Below are positions 33,196-44,300 of a DNA stretch of 64,000 nucleotides, in pieces. Numbering within the stretch: position 1 is the first letter of the stretch; every line of letters starts with the position of its first letter. The stretch is taken from positions 1,123,240 through 1,187,239 of the forward strand of contig CAUYUJ010014183.1 of assembly GCA_963575745.1 (NCBI GenBank), given 5' to 3'. A program made the translations under genes and the position numbers. This DNA comes from Prorocentrum cordatum. Its lineage: Eukaryota > Sar > Dinophyceae > Prorocentrales > Prorocentraceae. The notes below the pieces were generated by a model. It made no database searches and was not told where the DNA came from. It saw only the letters and a list, made by a program, of their open reading frames with translations.

Positions 33196-34892
33196 TGTTC
33201 GGCCACTCCTGCAGGTGCATCGCCAGGCTGCCGGCGTCCGCGCGGCCGCCTCGTTGGGCGCGGGCGGCCCCGGGCTCTTCCAGGGGCGGCATGGCCTCCA
33301 AAAGACTCCCAGAATTTGTGTTTGCTAGACAGAGCGACGGCATCTACACACGCACATACACACATCCATACAGATACAAAGACAGATTCCCCAAACAATG
33401 AATGCACTGAGGGTTCTGTGCTTCCTCTTCTACGGGAAGTGGGCCTGGGGGTCGGTCTGGCGGCTCCGTGGTCGCATTCGCTGCCCCGTAGCCGCCTCGT
33501 CGCCGCCCGTCGTCTGGGCTTTGGGGTCGGTTTGGCGGCCCCATGGTGGCCGCATCGGTGCCGCCTCGCGCAACCTATATTGCCACCACCTCCAAGAAAC
33601 AACAGATCGGCCACCCACCCCCGCAGGTTTATCGACCCCCCGTAGGACAACGCAATGTTCGTACGATTATGTCCCATCGTTCGTTTCGTTATGAGCTCAT
33701 ACAATCCCAGCTGAACCCCAAATCGCACCCCCCCCCCGCATCCCTGTCAAAGTACACTGTGCGCGAACATTCGTCGATCAACTGCTAACCAGCGTGGACC
33801 CCAAACAACGTGTCTCTATCAATTCGTGCGGTGCTTTCTACGTGAAGCAAGCGAGGTCGTGCACTATATGTGCAGCGACGAGTGGTGTGTTATCCGTGTG
33901 GGGCAACGTATGTTGCGCAATAAATGACTTGCCGAACTTGAAATTGTCAAATCCACTGCTCGCGCAACCATCCCACCCACCCACCCGCACCTTGGTTTGC
34001 AAAGCCCAAGCGGGAGCGTTTGCGATGAATGCTGGGTGTTGACTGGTGCATCTCTGCGGCCGCGCTAGCCCGCACATCCTCGCGCGCGCAGCGGCCAGGT
34101 AGTTTGGCACGACCGACGCGAACGCGGTGGCGCTGACCGCTCGGGACAGTGCGAGCCGGCGACTTGGGCGGGTGCGGTATCATGGCAACGTCGACAGCGG
34201 TAGACCCGATGATGATAGTAGAAATGCTGGTGAGGATGCTGACAGCGACGACGGGGCAAACAGTGACGGCGCCGATGCTGATCACGCCGGCGACGATGAC
34301 GGCGTTTCCGCGTTGGTGATGAAGGTTTGGGAAAGAATTCGAAATGCGCGCGCGGCAGACGCGCGACTGCCACCCCAGCACGCGCGCAAGCGCGTTCGAA
34401 CTATTTCGATATGCGCGCGCGAAGCTCGTTTGGAAGAATTTTACGAACATGTTGAAACATCCATGGTTATCTTAAGAATTCGCAGAGAGCGCGCGCACGC
34501 GTTTGTTGAACATCCGTATTGCGAAAACCTGTGTATTTCTTGGTATTAGACACTCGATTTTGAAATCCTTCCGAAACCGCAGATTCTTGAAAGATTCCGG
34601 CATGCGCGCGTAACGACGCGCGCGTGTGCCCTTCGTCCAATTTCTTTCAAGGGATTCTTGAAAACGTATTATTTTTGATAAACGAGCGTGCGCGCATATA
34701 TTTTTTGCGTTGCGGAGGATGGCGGGGGGGGGGGGGCGATACCGGCCTGGCTGGTATGATATGAATCAACACTTCGAATCGACGATGGGGCAGAATCGTA
34801 TGTAAATTGCAATACGAAAAGGTGAGTCGATAAGTGGGGGGGAGGGTGGTAGAACCGATCTCATTTGTTTCTTTGCGAAAAGGGAATCGATT
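33196..34892. other. No firm gene; AT-richer from about 33.6 kb
   Basis: A 140-codon plus-strand frame at 34127-34549 has a GlyAspAla-rich first half and a helix-like second half (VSALVMKVWERIRNARAADA). It has no recognisable domain or supporting context and is left uncalled. 34300-34700 is rich in GCGCGC words set in AT-rich DNA. Confidence 0.4.
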
Positions 34893-35172
34893 TGGTGCAA
34901 TCCACGTGGCGCAACGCATGTGATGCAACCGATGTGGGGCAATCTATGTGGTGCCATCTGTTTGGTGCAATGTATACGGCGCTATTTGTAGCGCAGCGCA
35001 ATCCATGTGGTGCAGTTTATTTTGTGCAATGCATGCGGCGAAATCTATGTTGTGCAATCTAGGTGGTGCACTTGCAGGTGTGAGCGATCGAAAAGCGCGC
35101 CGCGGGCGCAAACCTTTCTTCTTGCTGTTTGTGTAACGCAACATACGTAGGCCAATGTACGTGGTGCAAAAT
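34893..35172. repeat. 14-bp degenerate tandem (TGGTGCAATCYATG)
   Basis: From 34893 the sequence can be cut into about 13 consecutive 14-mers (TGGTGCAATCCACG, TGGCGCAACGCATG, TGATGCAACCGATG, TGGGGCAATCTATG and so on). A few isolated units follow to 35172. Confidence 0.8.
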
Positions 35173-36064
35173 AAGCAAGCGACAAGGACAGGGGTGAGAG
35201 AGAGCACGGCCATGTGCCCCACAGCGTTCTCCTGCGAGGGATCATGGCCGTCTGGATCAAACGTGTAGCCAGCATCGGGGCGAGATTGCGATTCCTGAAA
35301 ACAAAATGAAGATGTCTCAGGCGAAATGGATGCCAGACCTGGCGGGCTGTGGCTCCCCGCCCCCCCTGTGGAACTCTTCTGTGGTCCTGTTTCTACCTCT
35401 ATGAGAGGGGCAAATATCAACGATAGTGATAATAACAATACTAAACGCTTAAATGGCCTAAGATCGCGGCAACCACGTCTCTCGACATCACGGGAATCAC
35501 CGCAGGAAGGCAAAACTGAGACGGCGCAGACGCGGGGGAAGAACAATGAATCGTTCGGCGCCGGAAATGCCACTCTCCCCCCCAGATGAGAGAGGACGTG
35601 AGGGGTATTCCCTGTCCAATTCGTGGGCTACTATCGTTACCCTGAGTGCGATTCAATATTTTCACACCGGCAGGTGTCGACTCTTTTCGGGCCCAAGGGC
35701 CATCACGTACCTATCGGGCTCGAGAGCTGCCGCAGGTAGATGGGATCCAGGGCTCCATTCGTAATTGCTCCCGGAGTTGCGCATTTTCCGCGTCGGATCT
35801 CGGGGAGGGGAGCGGCGCGAGAGGATTGGCCTGCTAAGAAGGCGGGGGGGGTCTAAGGAGACGAGGGGGCCGTCTTGGAAGCCCGCCCCGCTGCTGAAGG
35901 GCCTTCTTAGAAGCCTCCGGGGCCGTCTAAAGAGGCCCTTGCCTTCGTAGAAGCCCCGACGCCTTCTTAGAAGCCCACCCCCCTCGCGCCACCCCCTTTT
36001 GAGCGCCGCCAGTCTTCCTCCCCAGACCTCTATCGTAAAAGTGTGTGCGTGAGCTGTGAGTGTG
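35173..36064. other. No gene; GT microsatellite at the right edge
   Basis: 35860-35990 has short CTTCTTAGAAGCC repeats. 36041-36074 is GT-rich microsatellite DNA in which the outer retroelement sits. Confidence 0.5.
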
Positions 36065-36449
36065 TGTGTGTGTGCTGTCTTTCACGCTTTAAAATCTTGA
36101 CATTATTGTTGTTTGCGCCTGTGCGTGGGACAAGCCTGGGGCCCAGCAAACACAGACGTCACCACGTACATAGATCGCCGCCTGCCGCTTCTCTGCTTGC
36201 ATGTGTGCACGCCTTTTGTTTGTACATCTGCCCCGTGCCTGCAGCCACATCTCTCAGAGGATGGCCGAACGGCCACGGGAGTTTCGCGCTCGCAGGTGGT
36301 GCTCATGACCGAAACCCTGACCACTCCTTTGTAAAAACACACCTACCGTACAGAGACTTTCGGCACTTCCGACGCCATGGATAGCTGGAGTTGAACAATT
36401 CATCTTTGGAATTTCAGAGGTTGCAGATTGACTGACATATCACTCTTCA
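36065..36449 (+). repeat. Left terminal direct repeat of the outer element
   Basis: 385 bp, aligning without net gaps to 52001-52385 with about 17 mismatches (about 95.6% identity). It begins in TGTGTG, reads on as CTGTCTTTCACGC, and ends TCACTCTTCA. Confidence 0.9.
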
Positions 36450-38700
36450 AGATGTGTGCGCGACGGAGTGGAAGTAGGGCATTCTGTCGTACTGTACCGC
36501 GCTCGCGACGTTCATATTCCACACCTTTATATCTCGTAGTTCGACGGCTGTTGTTCGTGACACTCTTTGACGTAACCCCATGTTATGGCACACCCATTCG
36601 TCAGATAACTGCGACAGCAGACGCAAGCTTGCGAACCATGACAAAAGAAAGAGTTCCCCTTCGGAGTATCCCCAAAGCAGCCGTTGAAATGAGATGTGAG
36701 CAGCACATGATGCAGCTTGTTTCGTGTATTGATCTCATACAAGTTCCCCTTCGGTTTGGAGATCGACGCTTACCTCAGACACGTACCTTGAAAGTGCTCG
36801 GACAGTTCATGCTCGGGACCCTGTGGCAGCTCTCCCACCGACAACCCCCGACAGATGTCTTACAGTTACTTGAAGCTGCACTTGAGGATCTTGCTGAATG
36901 GTTTCTGGGAGATGATGCTGTCGCAACGGTTCATGTCAATAGTATGTATATGACGATGATGACTGCACACTACGTTCTACGTATACGACAGATGTAGACA
37001 CAAAGGAAACGGCATCGTCGTGTTGCTCAGAAGTGTACGCTCGTCCTCCCAGTTCCCCTTCAGCATGCTCTCTCCCGCGCGGGTCTTGCATCGTTTCGTG
37101 ATGTACTTCCGTTGCGTGATGTTCTGGGACTTCAGATTGATTGTATCCTTGGAGTTTCTTCCCCACACATGCGTAAGCAATCGTTCGTGTACCAGCTGGG
37201 GCACCATGCACGATATGTGGGACAAGGACAGGTATATCGTAGCACAGGCAAGCAAGCTGGAGCTGTATCATGCACGAAAGAACATCTAAAAAGCCTACGA
37301 AAATGTAGCCAAAGCAAGCCAATAGCTGACAAAACACGCTATCTTACACTTCTGGGAGCGCATCGTACACATCACATCTCGATCATCTTCGTTGTACAAG
37401 TACCCACGGACACCATCTCAGCGACCGAGGCGTCATACATCACCTTCTCGTCTCCCGAGGCCAATAACATACATAAGTCTCAAGCGGCCTCGGTTGGCCT
37501 CGGTCCTGGGTCCAGCTCCCCTGGCAAGACAGGCAAAACCTCCAAGAGAGCCCGCAAATCCCGTGCCCTACGCAGACAACGACTACCCAGACCCCCAGAA
37601 GCTATGGAAGCGCATGAGGTCTGGCAAGCTGCTAGGTTTCAGGCTCTACGGAAATTTCACCTTCGTCAATCTAGGAAGCGGGACCGTACTAAAGAATGGG
37701 GCAATATATTACGGGGGCACTATTTACGATAATAAGATTTCTGTCTTCGACGACATGTGGCACGTTTCCACACACAGGGGCCAGTATATCTATATGACCC
37801 TGCGCATACTATCATACGTATCAGGTTTTCTGCTTGGAGATCTCGTGACGTTATTTGGCAATATGCTGTGGCACAGAAAAATAATAACAATAATTACTTG
37901 TATACGCTGTGGGGTTTATGTACAGTATTCCCGTTCTGGCACGAGAAAACAATTGCGCAAGCTTCGAGTTCGTCTCGCTTTGAATTGATTGGAGTGCCAA
38001 GGCCGGGTGGGTTCACGATCACACTGAACCGACCAGAAGATTTACCGACGGTACGGCGATGGCTTGGCATTGTTTTACATCACACATAATCGTTCTAGAC
38101 CTGCATGGACATTGCTAGTGCGGAAGCACCTCCGTGTGACAGTGGCTGCAGTGACCACTATCCAAAGTGTGCTTCGATTTCTAGAGATCTTCATAGACAC
38201 CCTATTCAAGACCTACGCTCACTTTGTTCAGATGATTTTGGCATCGCTGCGCTTGGTCGCGATATGTTTCGGATTCCTCTCTGCGGCAAGTTACCCTGGC
38301 TCCCAGCTGTACAACATACTCTTGATAAGAGTCGCTTTTGTTTATGTGCGTCATGGCTCTGACGTGTTGCGTTAGACCCCATCTTTTTGCGGATCCTCTC
38401 GGTCGTGACCCAGAGCCAGCAACGGGGACAACAATGTGGGTCACGCCCGCTGACGCCGCAGACCAGAGCTTTGTATCGTGTATGGCAGGCTTTGCAGAAA
38501 GTACGCTGGGTCATGTCTGTCACGGTCGAGGATAAATACCCTCGTGCGATGTGAGCGGTCAGTACAAGACACATGCAGTTACGCTGGCTTGGCTTGCTTG
38601 CTGATGCGAAAACGAGATGGCATCACACATATTGCAATGGTATAGGCTCACATGAGATTTTAGCATACCCAAGATTCTACGGCACCCACAACAACGTGTC
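36428..38700 (+). pseudogene. Decayed N-terminal region of outer element, GIY-YIG-like
   Basis: A single frame stays protein-like from 36428 to about 38700 but contains isolated stops at about 36995 (TAG), 37730 and 37733 (TAA), 38087 (TAA), 38093 (TAG), 38360 (TGA) and near 38550 (TGA). Between them the composition is normal, for example LKVLGQFMLGTLWQLSHRQP. At 37181-37440 it reads FVYQLGHHARYVGQGQVYR, then EHLKSL, then FVVQVP and TEASYI. Spacing and order match the GIY, YIG, Arg/His and Glu positions of GIY-YIG nucleases (GIY replaced by FVY, YIG by YVG). This is a by-eye match. Keeping one frame while gathering stops points to decay by point mutation. Confidence 0.45.
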
Positions 38701-38723
38701 ATCAACATGGGGCATCTACCGTA

Positions 38724-40100
38724 TTGCTACCCTACTGTAAAACGGAACTGCTACGAAGACGAGTGTTCAAAGAGGTGCCAAAAGAGAACCACTCATGTAT
38801 GCGTAACATATGTAGTTTCTACCGTATCCCTGGACGGAAATTATACCAGAAGATCTCTCGGGGCATTACCTACCTCACTCACATCATCTTTCCTGGCTGG
38901 GGTTTCAGGGACCTTAACACGGCGTTTGAGGATTTACATACAGCGACCTGTTCCTTTGCTCCTCCCTGGAGGCCTCATCATCCTGATCAGGCCGTGTGTG
39001 TGCGATGCCGACGGCCGATGCAGCACCCAGGCTTCACAATCTCTGATGCTGGCCAAGCGTATGAGACGCTTGATCCCGCGTCAATCCGACAGGCCGTCGA
39101 TGCTCTCTTTGCTCGTGCGGAGCGTGACTTGAACACGCAGACTCTCTCGGTGCTCCACACGTCGTTCTCACAGGTTGTGCTTGGCGGTCGGGTCGGTGTT
39201 CGACACTGGGACCGTACGGTGTTCATCTTCAGAAGCCTCAAGAGGGCCATCGAGGGATTCCTGGGCTTCAGATTTTTCCTGTTCTCGGGTATCGCGCTGG
39301 TTCAGCTTTCTGGAATACCCATCGGAGGCCCGTTATCTGGAGCCATCCTGCATTTGGTTTTGTTGTTTCTGGAAAACACGTTCGACGAGAACCCCAGACC
39401 CCGACCCACGACCAAATCACGCCGGTTAGAATTTGCTGCAGGTAGATACGTGGACGACACCATCCTTTTATCTTATCGGGTGTGCCGTACATGTTTGTCA
39501 CGTCAGATGCTTACCGTGTATAAGGACACTGCCAAGTTCGACTTAGATCATGATTACCAAAGATGTGGTAGTAGTGTGATGTTTCGGTATCTGGATGCTC
39601 TAGCATACTGGGGTTTTGATGGGATCGCATACATGCCCTACCATAAGAATGAATTAAATATACTAAGAAGAGATATCAATAACATGCAAAGCAGAGTATG
39701 ATCCCTTATCTTGGTTTTCTTAGCCGACCAGAATTGGCCCAACTACGATCTGAGCTAAAAGGACGACTACATAACTGGGACATACTACAGCCTGACAACA
39801 TTGATTTCATTATCGTTATTACTATTGATATGGCCTATATATATCGCATGGGGTATCCTGCTAAACTTGTACGTAGGATCTGGCACAACATATGTCCTGG
39901 GGGTGAACGACAAGAGCTCGTGTACTTATGTCTTGACCTCGTTCAACGAACATGCCGTCACCTGATACACACAGCCGCAGCCGTATCCTCTCAGCTGGAT
40001 TGCGTGTGCTCACTCCTCCGAGACCGACACCAGCAGCCCCCGTTCATCACCTCAGACTCGTCGACGATGACCCACACACCAAGTCGAACAGCAAGTGCTA
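38724..40100 (+). pseudogene. Reverse transcriptase of outer element, frameshifted
   Basis: The frame 38724-39701 carries, in order, a Cys pair (VCVRCRRPMQH), a motif-A-like SDAGQAYETLDP (about 39040) with the first catalytic Asp, motif B GIPIGGPLSGAILH (about 39312-39345), and motif C GRYVDDTILLS (39440-39473) with the catalytic Asp pair. The catalytic residues are intact. At about 39698 the frame must shift to continue IPYLGFLSRPELAQLRSELK and beyond, which reads like the normal thumb continuation. RYVDD is typical of Penelope-like and some LINE reverse transcriptases. The motif does not match copia or gypsy. Confidence 0.7.
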
Positions 40101-40945
40101 TGACAACTGGTCCAAGGGTGGCGGTGGAAAAGGATACGGTAGCTACGGTGGCTCTCAGATGGGCTTCGGTGGCATGCTTGGGCAGTGGCACGGTATGGTT
40201 GAAAATGTGCGGGCCGTCGGCGAGATGGGGCGGATCAGCGCCATCATCGCCAACGCCGAGGCCCAGCCCAGCCCGCCGCAGACGCCCAAGCCACATGTAC
40301 CAGTAGCTGGTATGCAGACGGTTGGACAGCCCGCCCATGATCTTGCGATTGCACTGACCGGCGTTACGGGTGGCGCGCAGGGCTCGGACAGTAAGTTGCA
40401 GGCGACCACCAAGAGGCTCCACGAGGCGGCGGGGCTCGACAACGGTGGCGGTGAGGCGCTTGAAGCAGGAGATGGCAGCCATGCGTGACGACAGTAAAGG
40501 TCACACCAGTCAGCTTAATGATAGTCAGAACGCCACATCATCGACCTCGGCGGACGTTCTTGCCATGCGCCAGATCCTTGAGAGCTCCATCCTTGGGGGT
40601 GGTGGCCAGGCTCCGTGGAACAGTACATCGGCCAAGGATCAGGGGAAGGGGCAGCCGACGGGGGGCTGGTTCGTCCCTCCAGCTGCCAACGTCCCCGTGT
40701 GCAAAGCGATGGTGACGAATACCCAGCACGAGTTGGCCCTCAGCTACATCGGCATTTCCAAGGCCCGCGAGGATGTTGCTACGTGGGCTAAGCATATTCC
40801 TCCTGAGGGTTTGGCGTTCGTTGCTTGGTGGACGGGGATTGGCAAGAAGAAGCGCCTCGCGCAGTGGCTTATAAGCTCGAGAACCTAGGTGCTACGCCCG
40901 ACCAGCGTGGCGGTATCGACATTGCAGGAGTTGGATCCTTGTTAT
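40076..40945 (+). pseudogene. 3' ORF of outer element, glycine-rich, interrupted by the copia insertion
   Basis: Coding-like sequence in successive frames: CYDNWSKGGGGKGYGSYGGS and QMGFGGMLGQWHGMVENVRA (frame open to 40488), then RLKQEMAAMRDDSKGHTSQL ... VCKAMVTNTQHELALSYIGI (to 40888), then AVAYKLENLGATPDQRGGID and AGVGSLL at the insertion point. At least two frameshifts are needed. Across the copia element the frame resumes at 51257 with YRFLDSEGE before TAG, so the insertion cut this ORF about ten codons before its end. Function is unknown. The Gly-rich start could bind nucleic acid. Confidence 0.55.
40941..40945. other. Target-site duplication of the copia element (GTTAT)
   Basis: GTTAT at 40941-40945 directly precedes the left LTR, and GTTAT at 51257-51261 directly follows the right LTR. 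Five base pairs is the usual duplication for Ty1/copia integrases. Confidence 0.9.
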
Positions 40946-41134
40946 GGTCGATTGACCCTGGCAATGGTGAGATAGAAGAGAGAAAGATGGGATACCTTTG
41001 TCAGTACATGCAAAGGAAACAGTAAATCTGGACGCGTCCTTGAGTCAAACGTTTACGGCGGTCGGGGCCCTACACTACACACATAACATACAGAGAGAGA
41101 GATAGGCATACATGCTATCTGCTGCATTGCGACT
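40946..41134 (-). repeat. 3' LTR of the copia element (189 bp)
   Basis: Identical to 51068-51256. On the coding strand it starts AGTCGCAATGCAGC and ends GTCAATCGACC, so it lacks the usual TG...CA ends. The limits are fixed by the end of identity on both sides and by the target duplication (one-base ambiguity at the outer edge of the right copy). Confidence 0.95.
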
Positions 41135-41150
41135 CTGGTATCACTCCTCA
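41126..41150 (-). promoter_or_regulatory. 3' LTR junction with purine-containing priming region
   Basis: Coding strand GAGGAGTGATACCAG directly precedes the 3' LTR (AGTCGCAAT...). It is the position of the polypurine tract, although only GAGGAG is purine-pure. An almost identical stretch occurs in pol at 47109-47134. Confidence 0.5.
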
Positions 41151-41334
41151 TCATCGCAGGCCCGCCTGAGCCTAGATGACGTCCGCACAGAACATCAGGC
41201 AGGCGCTGAGGAGGACCAGGACATGATGACATACTCGTACATCATGCAGTCCCAGTCCGGGACAAAAGAGCGGCCGATCTCATAGAGACAAGCCGCGAAA
41301 AGATAAACATCCTACCTCAATACATATCCTGCGT

Positions 41335-44300
41335 TCACGCCGAAGTCGACCTCGTCGGTCTGTCTGGGCAGCTCCAGGAGTGTAACTGTTCTCTTATTGC
41401 TATCCTCCATCTGCCCGTTGAGAAAGCCTCCAAGATCGACGACCTCGGCACTCCACCTTTTGTCAACGCATCACACAACATGTCACGTGTGTCCACTCGA
41501 TGAATCGTACTGAGACGTCTACCTTCAAGATGCTCACGCAGTGCTCGCACTCCATATAACAGTTGTCTCTCCGTCGGGGTAGATATCTCTTGAGCAGTAA
41601 CTGCAGCGAACACTGAGTGGGCATCCAACACCAAATGAAGATCAAGTCCACAAGGGCCATCAACTGCCGCATGTAATGATACTGCCGATTGTGCACCACG
41701 TAACCAGTCCATCATGAATCCATTCAATAGCATACCGTACTCTGTGGCTTCAATCGCATTGTTGAGTTCTGCACTGAACGTGCCACGATTTACCTTAGCT
41801 TGTTTTCTCGAGAAATATTCCCACACATGAAAACATCCTGATGGTGTTGAACCTCGTACTTCACACAAACCGATGATTGCTGCTCTTAATGCCAAACAAT
41901 CCACATCATCCGCACGATGCGCACTGTCTGCAATAATTGTCATACATAATGGTGATGACGGTCTGCTGAAGTGAATCGTGGAAGGAACTCGCTTTATCCA
42001 TTTCAATACTTTGTTGAGATCCTTCAAATCCGATATCTTCACATCTTTCATATTGCGCTGTAACTTGCCAACATATACCACAATATCTGCACGTGTAAGA
42101 ACCATCCAAGCAACACCACCCAACAAAGACATGTATAAACTGACCTGCTCGTCGTTCGCCTTACCAGTGTCATTTTGCTTCTCAAACATTGTTGTGGGTA
42201 TTGGTTTCAACTGCGTCACATAATGATTCTGGTCCATAGTGCACTCCATAGTCTTTGGATCTTGTCGATGCTGAATACCAACGCACTCAAAGGGTGCTTC
42301 GATCAACTCGCACTTACCATATTTGGCTTCCAACCTCTGAAACAACTCCGTACGAGTGTCTTCCTCACAAGCTCCTTTGAAATCGTCCACGTGCGTCGCC
42401 AGAACTCCGAGCGGTACCACTCCATTCTTAACGTATGGCTTGCCCGTGATAGGACAGTTGCCGTCGTCGTTCTTTGCCTTGCGATGTTTGATATACAATT
42501 TTGTGTCCGCTCGCGCTGGCTGCCACCGTGCTTCAACTAGAGTCTCAGTAAGAGCCATACTCCATGACCAAGGTGCGTCTTTGGTTCCGAATCCTGGCTT
42601 GTTCATGTCTAGCACCTCGGTGATCTCACTGAAGTCATGGAAACCTTCAATTCGTCTAAGCAAAACGTTGGCTCCTGCCGGCAACTCGCACTGGATGGAT
42701 CGCAACTTTGTGCCCGTCTCGGCGGCGATCTGCTTGAAAGTCTTGCCTCTCAGAAATGCCATAGAAATATCAGTAGACCACAATTTCCATTGATACATGG
42801 TCGCCATCGAGCACACCATTCTCTGTCCCCATCTGGATGCTGTGCCAGCAAATGTAGTAAGAGACTCTGCTTGTCGGTCTTTAAATCCGCGAACCGTTAA
42901 CCTTGCTTTGATCTTGCGTACTCCGCCGATCAGCTTCCATTTGAGCACCCATCGACTGTCAACTAAGTTAGTTGCCGTCTTGCGTGCCATTCGGTTGAAC
43001 ATGCCCATGCCGCACCAACGTTGTAGTTCCAATAGACATGCTTCGGCCACGTCACGTGCATACTTCTTGAGCTCGTCCGGAGTCAATATGTTCATTTCTC
43101 GCTCAATCACCGTTTCCGTGTAACATCCCATATTGTCATAACGATGCACCAAAACGTAGCCTTCCAACACCTCTTCATCACAACAGTTGAGTGCTGCATA
43201 TGCATCCATGGCCAGCTCGAGGTTGTCGTCGTACTTGTCATAAGCCTGACAAGGTAGAACTGGAAAACATTGCCCAGGTACTTGCACATCCGGTGATTGA
43301 CCTCGTTGACAAACGTCGCTCCAGAAAGCCTCCTCATCTATGCACTCGAAGAACTCCTCGTCTGAGATCTCATCTGGATGATCATCACCGTGGTCAGAAA
43401 GGCGCTGCGAAACATGAGGACGTGGGTTGCCACTGTCCTCGGATCCCGGCGTTAATGCTCTCTTGAGACCACCATCGTCTGGCAGCCTTGGAGCGAGGTG
43501 GGGTGCCGGGTTGTCGCTGCCATCTGGGCCTGCTGAAAGAGACCGTTTGACGCCATTCCATCGAGGCATGAGGTAGCCCTCCTGCTGGTCGAAGTTGTCG
43601 TCCATTCCGCCAACATGAGCCACCCCTGGAGTCTGTCGGCGTGCCTGTCGAGCTTCGTCGTCGTTGACAATCATAAACTGCAGAAAAGGTACGTTCGGCC
43701 ATATGTCGCCAAACAAATACGAAGACGATACTCTCTGACTGCTTGGTATCTGAATCCAAGACCAGTCTTCACGACGTCCAACCGGCCACCACATAACCAC
43801 CGATCCTTCAATACCTGGCATCGCTTCAAGATAACGTACTCCATGTCCAACTCGAACGCCTATGCATCCCATGAGCTGTAAATGACATGCTGCCGTGATA
43901 AATGCTGCTCTCATTGGTCCCGGAAACCGTTGACCATCTTTGCTTATCGTCCAGCCATGTTTGCTGGAGAAGACGCATCCGAAATACAAACTTCCTTGCT
44001 CAATACCTTCTGCGAAGTTCATGATATACTCCGTAGGCATTCGTAAATACTCCTGCGCATGAGGTTCGACAAATAATGTCCACGGCACAACCGCACGTCG
44101 AACTTCGGGTAGGCGCACTTGCATATTCCTACTTTGCCATCGTACTCCTATCATACCTTCTCGAAGTCGGGTGAGATCTGTCACGACCGCGGGTCCACGC
44201 CAGCCACTGAGATCTTTATTAGGAGGGTCGCGGTAAATGTCCACTTCGTCACCTATCTTGAGCTCCAGTAGTTCGCCGGCGGGCCTGGTCCGAGAGTTGA

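Noticed and set aside
34127-34549. 140-codon plus-strand frame as a gene
   Set aside because: Half is Asp/Gly/Ala-biased, there is no domain, no splice partner and no supporting context.
36065-36449. Standard LTR retrotransposon interpretation of the outer repeats
   Set aside because: No TGG-type primer site follows the left repeat, no purine tract precedes the right one, and the RT motifs are not copia- or gypsy-like.
41136-41148. Plus-strand TGGTATCACTCC beside the left LTR as the primer-binding site
   Set aside because: It resembles an initiator-Met site and is one base from the LTR, but gag and pol run on the minus strand, so the right-hand TGGTAGCGGAGC is the one in the correct place.
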